From an uncultured Clostridia bacterium (GTDB lineage Bacteria > Bacillota > Clostridia > Oscillospirales > CAG-272): DNA of 16,572 nt. The position numbers were made by a program, and so were the translations under genes. Shown here in pieces: positions 15,115 through 16,572 of the stretch. The notes beneath the pieces were generated by a model. The model did not search any database, was not told the origin of the DNA, and saw nothing but the letters and a program-made list of their open reading frames with translations. Location of the stretch: NCBI GenBank assembly GCA_946404295.1, contig CAMJDE010000013.1:1-16572 (forward strand). The letters run 5' to 3'. Numbering within the stretch: position 1 is the stretch's first letter; every line of letters begins with the position of its first letter.

Positions 15115-16245
15115 ATGGCTGAAACGAAAAGAGATTATTACGAGGTGCTCGGCGTCGAAAAGGGCGCCGACGACGCTGCGATCAAGAGCGCCTACCGCAA
15201 ACTGGCGAAGCAGTATCACCCCGATCTGCATCCCGGCGACAAAGAGGCGGAGGCAAAGTTCAAGGAAGTGAACGAGGCGTACTCGGTCCTGTCGGACGCC
15301 GAGAAGCGCGCCGCCTACGACCGCTACGGTCACGCCGCGTTCGATCCCTCGATGGGCGGGGGCGGGGGCGGCTCGGGCTTCGGCTCGGGCTTCGGGGGCG
15401 TCGACTTCGGCGACATTTTCTCGTCCTTCTTCGGGGGCGGCGGCGGAAGCCGCCGGAGCGCCCGTATGGACGGCGAGGACGTGGCGCTCCGGGTCTACCT
15501 CTCGTTTGACGAGGCGTTTGCGGGCGTCAAGCGCGACGTGAAGTTCGACCGGATCGAAAAGTGCGCCGACTGCGGCGGCACGGGCGCCGAAAAGGGCAGC
15601 AAGATCGAGACCTGCTCGGTCTGTCACGGGCGCGGGACGGTCGTCACGCAGCGCCAGACCCTGCTCGGCATGATGCAGTCCGAGCAGACCTGTCAGGCGT
15701 GCCGCGGAACCGGCAAGGCGATCAAGAACCCCTGCAAGAACTGCCGCGGAAGCGGGTACGTAAAACTGACCAAAACGCTCGAGGTCTCGATCCCCGCGGG
15801 GATCGACGACGGACAGCGGATCGTCCTGCGCGGGCAGGGCAACGCCGGACGGAACGGCGGCGTGGCGGGCGACCTTCTGATCGAGGTGCGTGTGCGTCCT
15901 CATGAGCTGTTCGAGCGGAGAGGGAGCAACCTCTACTGCGAGATCCCGATCGCCTTCACCGACGCGGCGCTCGGCGCCGAGATCGAGGTGCCGACCATGA
16001 CCGGAAAAACCAAGTTCCAGATCCCCGAGGGGACGCAGACCGGAACCGAGTTCACCGTCAAGGGACAGGGGATGCCGTCGGTGTCGTCGAAACGCCGCGG
16101 AGACCTGATCTTCTCGGTCAACGTCGAGGTGCCGAAGGGGCTGAACGGCGCGCAGAAAAAGATCCTTTCCGAGTTCGCGAAATCCTGCGGAGAGGGAAAC
16201 AACGTCAAGAAGAGCAATTTCTTCAAGAAATTTCTGAGAAAATAA
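15115..16245 (+). CDS. dnaJ: Chaperone protein DnaJ (Hsp40)
   Basis: A 376-residue class A J-protein that delivers substrates to DnaK and stimulates its ATPase. The J domain (5-72) contains YHPDLHPGD with HPD at 35-37. A Gly/Phe-rich region follows (80-112). The zinc-binding domain has four CxxCxGxG repeats: CADCGGTG (150-157), CSVCHGRG (167-174), CQACRGTG (193-200) and CKNCRGSG (207-214). Two C-terminal beta domains and a basic tail complete it. Length is typical. AGAGGA is 10 nt before the ATG. It is the last gene of the heat-shock cluster in the window and is followed by the hairpin array at 16253. Confidence 0.97.
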   Translation: MAETKRDYYEVLGVEKGADDAAIKSAYRKLAKQYHPDLHPGDKEAEAKFKEVNEAYSVLSDAEKRAAYDRYGHAAFDPSMGGGGGGSGFGSGFGGVDFGDIFSSFFGGGGGSRRSARMDGEDVALRVYLSFDEAFAGVKRDVKFDRIEKCADCGGTGAEKGSKIETCSVCHGRGTVVTQRQTLLGMMQSEQTCQACRGTGKAIKNPCKNCRGSGYVKLTKTLEVSIPAGIDDGQRIVLRGQGNAGRNGGVAGDLLIEVRVRPHELFERRGSNLYCEIPIAFTDAALGAEIEVPTMTGKTKFQIPEGTQTGTEFTVKGQGMPSVSSKRRGDLIFSVNVEVPKGLNGAQKKILSEFAKSCGEGNNVKKSNFFKKFLRK

Positions 16246-16252
16246 GAGACGC

Positions 16253-16389
16253 GGGCGCCCGAACGGGCGCCCTGTCGATATACGGCGCGAGCGCCGTTCG
16301 ATATAATTGCCGCCCCTCGGGACGGCAATTTCGATATTTTTCGCATTCCGCGGAACTCGATATGCGGCGCTCGGGAAAGCGAGCGCCGC
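16253..16389. repeat. Hairpin array with conserved TCGATAT linkers
   Basis: Five palindromes are joined by TCGATAT at 16275-16281, 16298-16304, 16331-16337 and 16357-16363 (the first reads GTCGATAT, its last seven bases matching). Hairpins: GGGCGCCC/GGGCGCCC loop GAAC (16253-16272), ACGGCGC/GCGCCGT (16282-16297), AATTGCCG/CGGCAATT (16305-16330), TTCCG/CGGAA (16346-16355) and GCGGCGCTC/GAGCGCCGC (16364-16389). The first lies 7 nt behind the dnaJ stop and may mark its 3' end, though no T-run follows. No gene was recognised here. Confidence 0.8.
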
Positions 16390-16409
16390 GAGAAAGAGAC
16401 CGAAGGAAG

Positions 16410-16533
16410 GGCGTTTGCGAACGCCGTGAATTGCCGCGACGCGGCGTGAATTGACGGCGACGCGAACGCTCGCCGTCGTGAATTGCAAACTGCGTTTGCA
16501 TGAATTGAAGCCCGCGCCGTTCGGCGCGGGCTT
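16410..16533. repeat. Hairpin array with conserved C[G/A]TGAATTG linkers
   Basis: Five palindromes are joined by GTGAATTG (16426-16433), CGTGAATTG (16445-16453 and 16477-16485) and CATGAATTG (16499-16507). Hairpins: GGCGTT/AACGCC loop TGCG (16410-16425), CCGC/GCGG loop GAC (16434-16444), ACGGCGA/TCGCCGT (16454-16476), CAAAC/GTTTG loop TGC (16486-16498) and AAGCCCGCGCC/GGCGCGGGCTT loop GTTC (16508-16533). A short direct repeat CCAATCATCA/CCAATCATCC follows at 16546-16565. The array may run past the window edge. No gene was recognised. Confidence 0.8.
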
Positions 16534-16572
16534 CGTGATCATAAACCAATCATCACCAATCATCCGATTCTT

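Noticed and set aside
16253..16272. Classical rho-independent terminator for dnaJ
   Set aside because: The 8-bp stem is strong but no T-run follows on either side; it is treated as the first unit of the array.
14692..16563. 623-codon open frame on the minus strand
   Set aside because: It is antisense to dnaJ and part of the second phosphatase and continues through the hairpin array; it has no recognisable domain.

Overview
The window looks like the replication-origin neighbourhood of a GC-rich Bacillota (Firmicutes) chromosome, probably an uncultured Clostridia-type lineage. The evidence is the dnaA-dnaN pair with a Bacillus-type unwinding element, a CIRCE-controlled hrcA-grpE-dnaK-dnaJ cluster, the RNase Y/YmdB pair typical of Firmicutes, and a Gram-positive-type HrcA and DnaK. 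Genus or family cannot be fixed from the sequence alone. Coding DNA is GC-rich with many GCG, CGC and GAC codons. AT-rich DNA is confined to promoters and the origin.

Layout. Positions 1-2210 (minus strand): dnaN (cut by the window edge), a 343-bp origin region with DnaA-box-like sites and a DnaA-trio array, dnaA, and an autoregulation-type dnaA promoter with a perfect DnaA box. Positions 2247-3039 (plus): a family 2 glycosyltransferase with its own strong promoter, divergent from dnaA. Positions 3040-3710: no gene. This gap holds two inverted copies of a three-hairpin module, one behind each convergent gene, and between them an array of short hairpins joined by a conserved 9-nt linker. Positions 3711-9658 (minus): RNase Y, then YmdB, then a very large GH106-like glycoside hydrolase, probably read from a promoter at about 9630-9658. 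Positions 9823-16245 (plus): CIRCE, hrcA, grpE, dnaK, two tandem paralogous histidine phosphatases, and dnaJ. Positions 16246-16572: no gene, but a second, longer hairpin-linker array with two linker families.

How the parts work together. DnaA melts the origin between dnaA and dnaN and probably represses its own promoter through the box at 2202. HrcA binds CIRCE and controls its own operon, whose GrpE, DnaK and DnaJ form the Hsp70 machine. RNase Y and YmdB belong to the mRNA-decay and cyclic-nucleotide phosphodiesterase system. The two histidine phosphatases between dnaK and dnaJ and the glycoside hydrolase behind ymdB are unusual passengers in otherwise conserved loci.

The least explained sequence is the intergenic hairpin arrays at 3261-3395 and 16253-16533. 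In them the linkers are conserved and the self-complementary segments vary, the reverse of a CRISPR or REP arrangement. No tRNA, rRNA, transposase or CRISPR array was recognised.
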